From positions 1 through 40,177 of the forward strand of contig NZ_FOHA01000018.1 of the NCBI RefSeq assembly GCF_900111355.1: a stretch of 40,177 nt of DNA, in the 5' to 3' direction. Below are positions 33,467-40,177 of this stretch, in pieces; position 1 is the stretch's first letter, and every line of letters starts with the position of its first letter. A program made the translations under genes and the position numbers. The stretch is from Isobaculum melis. Its GTDB lineage: Bacteria; Bacillota; Bacilli; Lactobacillales; Carnobacteriaceae. Under the pieces are notes generated by a model that was not told the DNA's origin, did not search any database, and saw nothing but the letters and a program-made list of their open reading frames with translations.

Positions 33467-34288
33467 ATGACAGAAAAAGAAACAAGTTTACCCAAGATTA
33501 CAAAAATCGAAACCCAGAAGCGTAAAGAACGTTACAATATTTATGTAGATGGTGAGTATGCTTTTCCAGTTGATGAGGCCATTTTAATTAAATATGTCTT
33601 GCATAAGGATATGGAAATGCCTGCTGATTTAATGAAAAAAATTATGGCAGATGATACAGAGCGAAAATACTATAACCAAGCATTAGGCTATATTAGTTAT
33701 CGCTTACGTTCAGAAAAGGAAGTTCGTCAACATCTTAAAGAAAAAGAAGCCACTGCAGATATTATTGAAAAAACCGTTCAAAAACTAAAAGAACAAAAGT
33801 ACTTAGATGATCAAATTTATGGCGATAGTTTTGTGCGAACAGCGGCTACTATTTCGCAAAAAGGACCTGGTGTATTGAAGCAAGAATTGAAATTAAAAGG
33901 GTTAAAAGATGAAGTGATTACGCAAGCCTTAACTCAATATTCAAATGATCAATTAATCGAAAATGCATTAAAGCTAGCACAAAAAACTTGGAAGAAACAC
34001 CGCAATACCTCACAAAGAGAAGCCAAAAATAAAGTGCAACAAATATTGTTCCAAAAAGGCTATACTCAAGAAGTAATCCAACAAGTATTAGCAGCCTTGG
34101 ATACAGAAAAAACACCAGAGGATGAGTATGAATCTGTACAAACCCAAGGAGCTAAAATTTGGCGTAAAAATCAGCGTCATGACTTACGTAAAAGAATTCA
34201 AAAAACCAAACAATCACTTTATCAAAAAGGATTTCCAGCGGATATGATTACACAGTTTATCGAGGAAATACAACTAGAAGAAGAGTAA
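33467..34288 (+). CDS. recX: Recombination regulator RecX
   Basis: 273 residues; CAGGTGGG before the ATG. Three-helix RecX repeats: YYNQALGYISYRLRSEKEVRQHL (~70-92), YLDDQIYGDSFVRTAATISQKGPGVLKQELKLKGL (~110-145) and later copies toward the C-terminus (HDLRKRIQKTKQSLYQKGFPADMI). Long, four-repeat form typical of lactic acid bacteria. Role: binds RecA filaments and limits recombinase activity. mutY follows 21 nt later with no terminator between, suggesting co-transcription. Confidence 0.93.
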   Translation: MTEKETSLPKITKIETQKRKERYNIYVDGEYAFPVDEAILIKYVLHKDMEMPADLMKKIMADDTERKYYNQALGYISYRLRSEKEVRQHLKEKEATADIIEKTVQKLKEQKYLDDQIYGDSFVRTAATISQKGPGVLKQELKLKGLKDEVITQALTQYSNDQLIENALKLAQKTWKKHRNTSQREAKNKVQQILFQKGYTQEVIQQVLAALDTEKTPEDEYESVQTQGAKIWRKNQRHDLRKRIQKTKQSLYQKGFPADMITQFIEEIQLEEE

Positions 34289-34309
34289 ACGTTAGTAAAG
34301 GGGAAAGAC

Positions 34310-35479
34310 ATGTCGAATAGCAACCATTGGAGTAAAGAAGAAACAGCGGATTTTAGTTATACCTTTTTAGCATGGTATGAAAGAGAAAAGAGAACCTTGC
34401 CATGGCGTGAAAATAAAGATCCTTACCGAATTTGGGTCTCAGAAATTATGCTACAGCAAACCAGAGTAGATACCGTTATCCCCTACTTTTTAAATTTTAT
34501 GACCTTATTTCCAACCATTAAAGCGTTGGCAGAAGCACCAGAGGACACCTTGTTAAAAGCCTGGGAAGGTCTAGGCTATTATTCAAGAGTGCGCAATCTG
34601 CAAAAATCTGCCATTCAAATTATGGAAGACTTTGATGGTAAAATGCCTCAAACTGCAGCAGAAATCAGTACCTTAAAAGGTATTGGACCCTATACAACAG
34701 GAGCGATTGCTAGCATGGCTTATGGACTACCTACACCAGCCGTTGATGGCAATGTGATGCGTGTTGTAAGCCGATTGTTTGAAATAACTGATGATATTGC
34801 CAAGCCTAAAAGCAGAAAAATCTTTGAAGAAACGATGCAAGACATTATTTCGCGAGACAATCCAGGAGATTTTAACCAAGCCATGATGGACTTAGGCTCA
34901 AGTACCTGTACACCGAAAAATCCGAGCTGCAACCTTTGCCCGGTAAACGAATTTTGCCAATCCTATGAAAAAGGTACAGTTGGCAATTACCCTGTGAAAA
35001 GCAAAAAAGTAAAAGCAAAGCCCGTTTATTATGTTGGGATGATTATCAAAAATGAAAAAGGGGAATTCCTATTGGAAAAACGGCCAACAGAAGGCTTATT
35101 AGCGAACATGTGGACATTCCCGCTTTTCCCAGAAGAGATGATGACGCATGAAGTAGAAGTTCCGGCAGGCGGCTTACATGAAATAGCTTCTGAGCAAACG
35201 CAACAGATTGTGTTGAAGCAATTACAAGAAGCAATGACTCAAAAATATCAGTTACATCCAACCTTTATGAAACGCCCATTACCAGAAATTAAGCATATCT
35301 TTACCCATCTAAAATGGTTTATTGCCTGTTATTATGGACAAGTTGATCAGGTGAAGCTGACGGATTTACCAGAGAATTGTGAATTTGTACATCCTGAAAA
35401 CTTTGAGAAGTATACGTTTCCAGGACCACAACAGAAGATGTTGGCGCAATATCAAAAAAATATTGGGCAGAAGAAATAA
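34310..35479 (+). CDS. mutY: A/G-specific adenine DNA glycosylase MutY
   Basis: 389 residues; AAAGGGGAAA before the ATG. Helix-hairpin-helix glycosylase: LPWRENKDPYRIWVSEIMLQQTRV (catalytic Glu ~43), hairpin LKGIGPYTTGAIASMAYG, catalytic Asp in AVDGNVMRVVSRL (~144), 4Fe-4S loop with four Cys spaced 6, 2 and 5 (CTPKNPSCNLCPVNEFC, ~198-214). The C-terminal NUDIX-like domain (~235-380) reads 8-oxoG. Excises adenine opposite 8-oxoguanine. Confidence 0.96.
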   Translation: MSNSNHWSKEETADFSYTFLAWYEREKRTLPWRENKDPYRIWVSEIMLQQTRVDTVIPYFLNFMTLFPTIKALAEAPEDTLLKAWEGLGYYSRVRNLQKSAIQIMEDFDGKMPQTAAEISTLKGIGPYTTGAIASMAYGLPTPAVDGNVMRVVSRLFEITDDIAKPKSRKIFEETMQDIISRDNPGDFNQAMMDLGSSTCTPKNPSCNLCPVNEFCQSYEKGTVGNYPVKSKKVKAKPVYYVGMIIKNEKGEFLLEKRPTEGLLANMWTFPLFPEEMMTHEVEVPAGGLHEIASEQTQQIVLKQLQEAMTQKYQLHPTFMKRPLPEIKHIFTHLKWFIACYYGQVDQVKLTDLPENCEFVHPENFEKYTFPGPQQKMLAQYQKNIGQKK

Positions 35480-35614
35480 ACCTAGAGGATTAGCACTGTT
35501 AAATAAACAAAAATATGCTATAATGGTTACGATGTTTGGTGTGAGAAGCACCCCCCAGATCTTTTAAGTAGATAGAGTGAAGATGCGAGAGCATGAAAGA
35601 AAGTAGGGTATGGG
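35480..35614 (+). promoter_or_regulatory. Promoter region of the DUF402 gene
   Basis: TATAAT at 35519-35524 is a clear -10; upstream CTGTTA at 35496-35501 is a weak -35 with 17-bp spacing. The ~80-nt leader after it contains GATGCGAGAGCATG, a small inverted repeat. Confidence 0.5.
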
Positions 35615-36148
35615 ATGCGTATTCCAAAAGAAGGCGAGTACATTACCATCCAAAGCTACAAACATGACGGAAGCTTGCATCGCACCTGGCGTGACACAAT
35701 GGTTTTAAAAACGAGTGAACAATCGCTAATAGGTTGTAATGACCATACGTTAGTAACAGAAGCAGATGGTAGACGTTGGCTTACTCGTGAACCAGCTATT
35801 GTCTATTTTCATAAGCATTATTGGTTTAATGTGATTGCAATGATTCGAGATAACGGAGTTTCTTATTACTGTAACTTAGGTACACCTTATCTAGTTGATG
35901 CAGAAGCGTTAAAATATATTGATTATGATTTAGATATCAAAGTGTTCCCAGATGGAGAAAAAAAGCTGCTAGATGTTGATGAGTATGAAGAACATAGCAA
36001 GCGTTGGCAATATCCAAATGAAATTGATCATATTTTAAAGGAGAATGTAAAAATCTTAGTTGATTGGATCAATGAAAAAAAAGGTCCTTTTTCGCCTGAA
36101 TATGTAGAACTTTGGTATGAACGCTATCAACAACTCGCGCGTAGATAA
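35615..36148 (+). CDS. DUF402 nucleoside tri-/diphosphatase
   Basis: 177 residues; AAAGTAGGG 6 nt before the ATG. Starts [28 protein letters not shown] and has the family core [58 protein letters not shown], whose acidic residues bind divalent metal. Related to B. subtilis YgaC and S. aureus Ntdp, which hydrolyse nucleoside tri- and diphosphates. Monocistronic, ended by a terminator shared with the next gene. Confidence 0.92.
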   Translation: MRIPKEGEYITIQSYKHDGSLHRTWRDTMVLKTSEQSLIGCNDHTLVTEADGRRWLTREPAIVYFHKHYWFNVIAMIRDNGVSYYCNLGTPYLVDAEALKYIDYDLDIKVFPDGEKKLLDVDEYEEHSKRWQYPNEIDHILKENVKILVDWINEKKGPFSPEYVELWYERYQQLARR

Positions 36149-36193
36149 GTTTGTATGGCTACTGGATAAATGTAAGCCACCGTGTAACAATTC

Positions 36194-36232
36194 AAAAAGA
36201 CCAACTAATCTTAGCATTAGCTGGTCTTTTTA
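36194..36232. terminator. Bidirectional terminator
   Basis: AAAAAGACCAACTAAT pairs (one mismatch) with ATTAGCTGGTCTTTTT. It serves the DUF402 gene and the convergent membrane protein gene. Confidence 0.85.
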
Positions 36233-36240
36233 TTATTCGA

Positions 36241-37347
36241 TTATTGTTCAACATCTTCAATATTGGAAATATCAGAGGATAAGGACTGGCTATTTCTTTT
36301 ATAGCTAGAAACCAAGAGATTTAAGCGTTCTAAATATTCTTCATAATTTAAAATCGCAGAAACGACTTTAATGGCTTGATAGGTTTCAGAAAAATCTTCT
36401 TCCGTCCGACCTTCATTGGTTGCCTCTGCAAGAAAGACTTCCATCAATGCGCGTTTACTTTCTTTATCATTAGACATGAAATATAAACTATCGACAGGAA
36501 CACGGCCTAAAAATTTCATTAATATTTGTTCATGTGCGCTGAGTAAGGTTTCTACCCGATCACGAATGACCTGTCTCGTTTCTATTGGAAAGTGATTATA
36601 GACATTTTCATTATGATGCAGCATTTTTAATAAGTTATAAGCTGATTTTGTGCTGGAAATCATTGCACGATAAACCACTACTTTGCGCATTTGCACAATT
36701 CTCTTTTGTTTTGAATAATAATCTTCTTCTCTAAATAATTCAAAATAAAAATCCATTTTTACTAATTGCTTTTTAGTCCACTTTAAATCTTTTTTCAGAA
36801 ATGGATATTCAGCATTTTTCCTAAGTGTTGTGCGAATCCATTTTAAAATTTCACTGGTTGAAAAATCAATCACATGGAATAACTTTTCTTCATACTTAGG
36901 TGGAAAAAAGAATGTGTTAACAATAAATGCTGAAACAATCCCCAACATGGTTGAGCCAAAGCGCAACAGTGCATATTGTAAGAAGTGATCTTCAGGCGTC
37001 ATCATCACAACGATTAGCGTAGACATGGTTAAGCCAATCACGGTATCAAGATGAAGTCGATTTAAAACAGCGATGACCAAGATTGCAGCTAAGCCAATAA
37101 GTAAAGGGTTACTGCCTAAAACCAATACAGTGACGATTGCAATTCCTGCACCAATGATATTACCTAATGTTTGATCCATTAAAGTTTTTAAGGATCGTTT
37201 GACAGAAGGTTGCATAGCAAACACTGCAGCAACAGCAGTAAAGGTTATCGTATCCAGTTTTAAAGCATTTGCAATAGCCAAAGATAGAATAATCGCGATT
37301 CCAGTTTTTATTGTACGTGCACCAAGTTTCACATCAATCAGCTCCAT
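36241..37347 (-). CDS. Aromatic acid exporter (ArAE) family membrane protein
   Basis: 368 residues. Four to five membrane segments in the first ~150 residues: ~15-32, ~33-50 (TFTAVAAVFAMQPSVKRSLKT), ~60-78, ~83-100, ~125-145 (FGSTMLGIVSAFIVNTFFF). Then a long helical cytoplasmic domain (~150-345) and a Ser/Asn-rich end. The layout matches the ArAE_1/YqjA-type family of fusaric-acid-resistance-like proteins. The transported compound is unknown. Minus strand, probably alone; gsaB upstream is separated by ~100 bp. Confidence 0.85.
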   Translation of the reverse strand: MELIDVKLGARTIKTGIAIILSLAIANALKLDTITFTAVAAVFAMQPSVKRSLKTLMDQTLGNIIGAGIAIVTVLVLGSNPLLIGLAAILVIAVLNRLHLDTVIGLTMSTLIVVMMTPEDHFLQYALLRFGSTMLGIVSAFIVNTFFFPPKYEEKLFHVIDFSTSEILKWIRTTLRKNAEYPFLKKDLKWTKKQLVKMDFYFELFREEDYYSKQKRIVQMRKVVVYRAMISSTKSAYNLLKMLHHNENVYNHFPIETRQVIRDRVETLLSAHEQILMKFLGRVPVDSLYFMSNDKESKRALMEVFLAEATNEGRTEEDFSETYQAIKVVSAILNYEEYLERLNLLVSSYKRNSQSLSSDISNIEDVEQ

Positions 37348-37450
37348 AGGGTTTCTTTTTTTAGTATCTATCTTAATCTACATTTAAAAAATACGCAAAA
37401 CAAAAATCACGATATTCTTCAGTTTAGTTAGAATATCGTGATTGAATAAT

Positions 37451-38743
37451 TTATTGGGCTAATTTTTCAAAGACACGATGGATTACGGCAATTGTCTCAT
37501 CAATATCTTGTTGTGTATGCATAATTGTTAAGAACCATGCCTCAAATTTACTTGGTGCTAAATTAATACCTTCTTCTAACATGAGATGGAAAAAGCGACC
37601 AAACATTTCAGAATCTGTATTTTTAGCATCTTCATATTCTTTAATAGGATGGTCAGAAAAATAGACAGTTAAAGAACCGCCAATTTGATTGACAACAGTT
37701 GGAATCCCATTTGTTTCTCCCGCTTCTAATAAAGCATCTTTTAATTGGCGAGCAAAATCAGCCATTCGTTCATAAATACCAGGTTCTTGCAGGACTTCCA
37801 AACAAGCAATCCCAGCTTGCATTGATAATGGATTACCAGCCATAGTGCCTGCTTGATAGGCTGGTCCAAGAGGTGCAACAGTATCCATAATATGTTTTGG
37901 GCCACCATATGCACCAATTGGCAGTCCGCCACCAATTGATTTTCCAAAAGCAGTTAAATCCGGAATGACACCTAACATATCCTGTGCTGCCCCGTAGCGG
38001 AAACGGAAGTTTGTAATCACTTCATCATAAATAACTAACGCACCATGAGCATGAGCAATTTCATTGATAGCTTCTAAAAACCCAGGTTCAGGCGGTACCA
38101 TCCCAAAATTACCAATAATTGGTTCAACTAAAACTCCAGCAACCTTACTTCCCCATTTTTCCATAACCGCTTGAAAAGGTGCAACTTGATTAAATGGTAC
38201 AGTGATGACTTCTTGAGCAGTGCTGTTTGTAACCCCGGCGGAGTCGCTAGCGCCAAGGGTAGAAGGGCCACTGCCGGCCTCGACTAAAACTAAATCAAAA
38301 TGACCATGATAAGCGCCAGAAAATTTAACGATTAAATCACGATTGGTATAAGCACGTGCTACCCGAACCGTTGTCATAACAGCTTCTGTTCCAGAATTTG
38401 TAAAACGGACTTTATCCATAGAAGGGATTGCATCTGTTAGCATTTTAGCGAATTTATTTTCATATGCGGTTGGTGTACCGTATAAAACCCCAGTTTCAGC
38501 AGCTTTCTTTATTGCCGCAACAATATGAGGATGGTTAAATCCAGTAATAATTGGTCCAAAAGCTGCAAGATAGTCAATATACTTGTTTCCATCTACATCA
38601 TATAAATAACAGCCATCACCATAAGCCATTGTAATAGGTGTGCCACCGCCAACGCCTTTATAAGAACGGCTGGGACTATTCACCCCGCCGACAATATATT
38701 GATTTGCTTCAATTGCCGCTTGCTCTGATTTTGTGTGTTTCAT
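37451..38743 (-). CDS. Glutamate-1-semialdehyde 2,1-aminomutase-like aminotransferase
   Basis: 430 residues from ATG 38743 (AGGAGG 9 nt upstream); the frame from 38770 precedes that site. Class III PLP enzyme: [41 protein letters not shown] (Asp contacts the pyridine N) and [17 protein letters not shown] with the Schiff-base Lys (~264). Sequence is of HemL/GsaB type. Enterococci are generally unable to make haem and no haem gene lies nearby, so the true reaction may differ. Adjacent to perR, as is gsaB of B. subtilis (from memory). Confidence 0.9.
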   Translation of the reverse strand: MKHTKSEQAAIEANQYIVGGVNSPSRSYKGVGGGTPITMAYGDGCYLYDVDGNKYIDYLAAFGPIITGFNHPHIVAAIKKAAETGVLYGTPTAYENKFAKMLTDAIPSMDKVRFTNSGTEAVMTTVRVARAYTNRDLIVKFSGAYHGHFDLVLVEAGSGPSTLGASDSAGVTNSTAQEVITVPFNQVAPFQAVMEKWGSKVAGVLVEPIIGNFGMVPPEPGFLEAINEIAHAHGALVIYDEVITNFRFRYGAAQDMLGVIPDLTAFGKSIGGGLPIGAYGGPKHIMDTVAPLGPAYQAGTMAGNPLSMQAGIACLEVLQEPGIYERMADFARQLKDALLEAGETNGIPTVVNQIGGSLTVYFSDHPIKEYEDAKNTDSEMFGRFFHLMLEEGINLAPSKFEAWFLTIMHTQQDIDETIAVIHRVFEKLAQ

Positions 38744-38832
38744 TAAATAACGCCTCCTATATCTATTCATTTCAATAAGTCATTGAACTATACCTATTGT
38801 AGAACTTGAGAAGGGAAAGTGCAAATTTACAC

Positions 38833-38847
38833 TTATAATAGAAGTAA
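38833..38847. promoter_or_regulatory. Possible Per box
   Basis: TTATAATAGAAGTAA against the PerR consensus TTATAAT-N-ATTATAA: the left half is perfect, the right half 4 of 7. It lies in the divergent region between the aminomutase-like gene and perR, so it could control either. Confidence 0.35.
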
Positions 38848-38985
38848 TGAAGTAAACTTGCATTTAAAATGAATTAAATGTAGAATAAAAACACGAATAA
38901 TGATTTGATATCATCGTATCGATTATTTGAGCGCTATTTCAATTAAATAAACTAAAATTACTAAATCAAGAGAAGGAGGTAACCT

Positions 38986-39429
38986 ATGGAAACTAAGAGT
39001 GCAATCATGGCGAATTCAGTAGAAAAATTAAAAAATTCAAATATCCGCATTACACCACAACGATATGCAGTATTAGAATACTTGATTCAATCAGAAAGTC
39101 ATCCTACAGCAGATGAAATTTATCAGTCGCTATCTGGAAATTTTCCGAATATGAGTGTTGCAACAGTCTATAATAATTTAAAATTATTTACAAAAATTGG
39201 CTTTGTTCAAGAAATGACATATGGAGATGCTTCTAGTCGATTTGATTTTTCTTGTACACAGCACTATCATGCTGTGTGTGAAAATTGTGGGAAAGTAACT
39301 GATTTTCATTATCCAGAATTAGATGAGCTTGAAAAAGGGGTACAAGACTTAGTTGGGTTTAAAATTGTACGCCATAGATTAGAAGTTTATGGTTTATGTC
39401 CAGAATGTCAAAAAGCAAAGGAACAATAA
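38986..39429 (+). CDS. perR: Peroxide-responsive repressor PerR (Fur family)
   Basis: 147 residues; GAAGGAGG 7 nt before the ATG. Winged helix NIRITPQRYAVLEYLIQ...ATVYNNLKLFTKIGFV (~19-75). Regulatory-metal ligands of PerR: His in ESHPTADEIY (~38), Asp in SSRFDFSC (~86), His pair QHYHAVC (~91-94) and Asp in KVTDFHY (~105). Asp instead of Glu/His at the key site favours PerR over Fur and Zur. Structural zinc: CENC and the C-terminal CPEC. Senses H2O2 by Fe-catalysed His oxidation. Located just before the rrn operon, as in B. subtilis. Confidence 0.94.
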   Translation: METKSAIMANSVEKLKNSNIRITPQRYAVLEYLIQSESHPTADEIYQSLSGNFPNMSVATVYNNLKLFTKIGFVQEMTYGDASSRFDFSCTQHYHAVCENCGKVTDFHYPELDELEKGVQDLVGFKIVRHRLEVYGLCPECQKAKEQ

Positions 39430-39446
39430 GTTCTTTTGCTTTTTTT
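39409..39446 (+). terminator. Terminator after perR
   Basis: AAAAAGCAAAGGAAC pairs (one bulge) with GTTCTTTTGCTTTTTTT; it overlaps the end of the gene. Confidence 0.8.
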
Positions 39447-39577
39447 GTTTTCACGAATAATGAAGTAGTAATTATGAAGGAAAGTTGTTTTTCTGGTTTT
39501 TTAATCGAACGTTTATGTGGATATTTCTATTCAAGGTTCGACTTTGATAAAAAGATAAAAAAAAGTGAAAAAAAACG

Positions 39578-39606
39578 TTGACCAAATAACAGAAAGTTGT
39601 TATAGT
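39578..39606 (+). promoter_or_regulatory. rrn promoter P1
   Basis: TTGACC (39578-39583), 17-bp spacer, TATAGT (39601-39606), with an A-rich UP-like stretch upstream. Confidence 0.8.
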
Positions 39607-39771
39607 AATAAGCGTCGCTAAGGCAATCGCAACCGCTGTTCAGTTAACTTGAGAGTGGTTTAAATATCAAAAATATGATACGATAAGTAAAGTCATATAA
39701 GGTATTGAAATTGCTTTTTCTGATAAAACGAATGATTATACAAAAAGATGAATAATTATTCAAAAAAGATG

Positions 39772-39800
39772 TTGACACATAATCTTGTGTGTGATACTAT
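39772..39800 (+). promoter_or_regulatory. rrn promoter P2
   Basis: TTGACA (39772-39777), 17-bp spacer, TACTAT (39795-39800). Tandem promoters ~190 bp apart are usual for Bacilli rrn operons. Confidence 0.85.
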
Positions 39801-39828
39801 TTAGAAGTTGTCGAAACGGCGACAAATT

Positions 39829-39850
39829 AGACCTTTGAAAACTGAACAAA
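39829..39850 (+). promoter_or_regulatory. rrn leader boxA-like antitermination region
   Basis: ACCTTTGAAAACTGAACAA matches the conserved leader segment before 16S genes in Firmicutes where Nus factors assemble. A small hairpin AAACCTTCGGGTTT follows at 39971-39984. Confidence 0.65.
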
Positions 39851-39993
39851 GTAAGACGAACCAAATGTGTAGGTTGTTTTAACAAGGTTAAAACAAACAA
39901 CATTAGTGAATAAAATTCGCTAGCAATTCAAAAAAATAATGAGCTACAAGCACATTATAAAAATGACTTTAAACCTTCGGGTTTGAACGATAC

Positions 39994-40177
<184 letters not shown>

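Noticed and set aside
35379-35567. 62-codon ORF after mutY
   Set aside because: Overlaps the mutY C-terminus in another frame, lacks a site for ribosome binding and crosses the -10 of the DUF402 gene.
38890-38935. Inverted repeat AATAATGAT...ATCGATTATT upstream of perR as a second Per box
   Set aside because: The arms are imperfect and ~30 bp apart, unlike the compact 15-bp Per box; AT-rich chance symmetry is likely.
39396-39581. 61-codon ORF after perR
   Set aside because: Overlaps the end of perR and its terminator and runs into rrn promoter P1.

Overview
This window comes from a low-GC Firmicute of the genus Enterococcus. The clearest sign is the last ~180 bases, the 5' end of a 16S rRNA gene whose V1 region follows the enterococcal pattern. 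Protein content (PerR, a LevR-type PTS activator, RlmCD, RecX, SprT-like, DUF3284, DUF5067, flavodoxin) and the strong AGGAGG ribosome binding sites agree. Species is not claimed. Most of the window is chromosomal housekeeping. No phage, IS element, integrase or CRISPR was seen.

Layout. 1-3.5 kb: two secreted surface proteins (the first cut by the window edge). 3.7-9.9 kb: tex, a TPR-like lipoprotein, a GNAT, a convergent SPFH/zinc-ribbon protein, then the pair sprT-like and sfsA. 10.1-13.3 kb: a Gfo/Idh/MocA oxidoreductase, an alpha/beta hydrolase and a DECD-box RNA helicase. 13.4-17.6 kb: a sigma-54 PTS locus (LevR-family activator, textbook -24/-12 promoter, orphan Lac-family EIIB and EIIA, an 18-codon ORF, DUF3284) with no EIIC. 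17.6-21.6 kb: a small protein, a 550-bp gap with signs of a short transcript, and on the minus strand a DUF5067 lipoprotein, an SPFH membrane protein, tRNA-Arg(CCT) and an M29 aminopeptidase. 22.2-24.3 kb: a third surface protein, with an L-type lectin domain. 24.4-27.6 kb: flavodoxin (minus), map, a YihY/BrkB membrane protein and queH. 27.8-31.9 kb: a deoxynucleoside module (deoxynucleoside kinase on the minus strand, deoR, deoC, pdp) with a DeoR operator matching the Bacillus one. 31.9-40.2 kb: rlmCD, recX, mutY, a DUF402 phosphatase, an ArAE-type membrane protein, a GSA-aminomutase-like gene, perR, and an rrn operon with two promoters. From memory, the recX-mutY-DUF402-gsaB-perR-rrn order resembles the yfh/yga region of Bacillus subtilis.

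The strongest candidate for something undescribed links the three surface proteins. All three end in the same ~130-145-residue C-terminal domain (HLRQV at its start, a YW-T-YL-P strand, then PYSW-Y and FGK at the extreme end). None has a usable LPXTG, WxL or C-terminal membrane anchor. The two whose upstream regions are visible lie 20 kb apart yet share the same leader plan: a sigma-A promoter; a 17-nt box at about +7; an intrinsic-terminator-like hairpin; and a second 17-nt box before the gene. The 10-nt cores of the two boxes are exact reverse complements in each leader, with a compensatory change between leaders. This looks like a co-regulated cell-surface regulon controlled by a leader switch, RNA- or protein-based; which of these cannot be decided from sequence alone.
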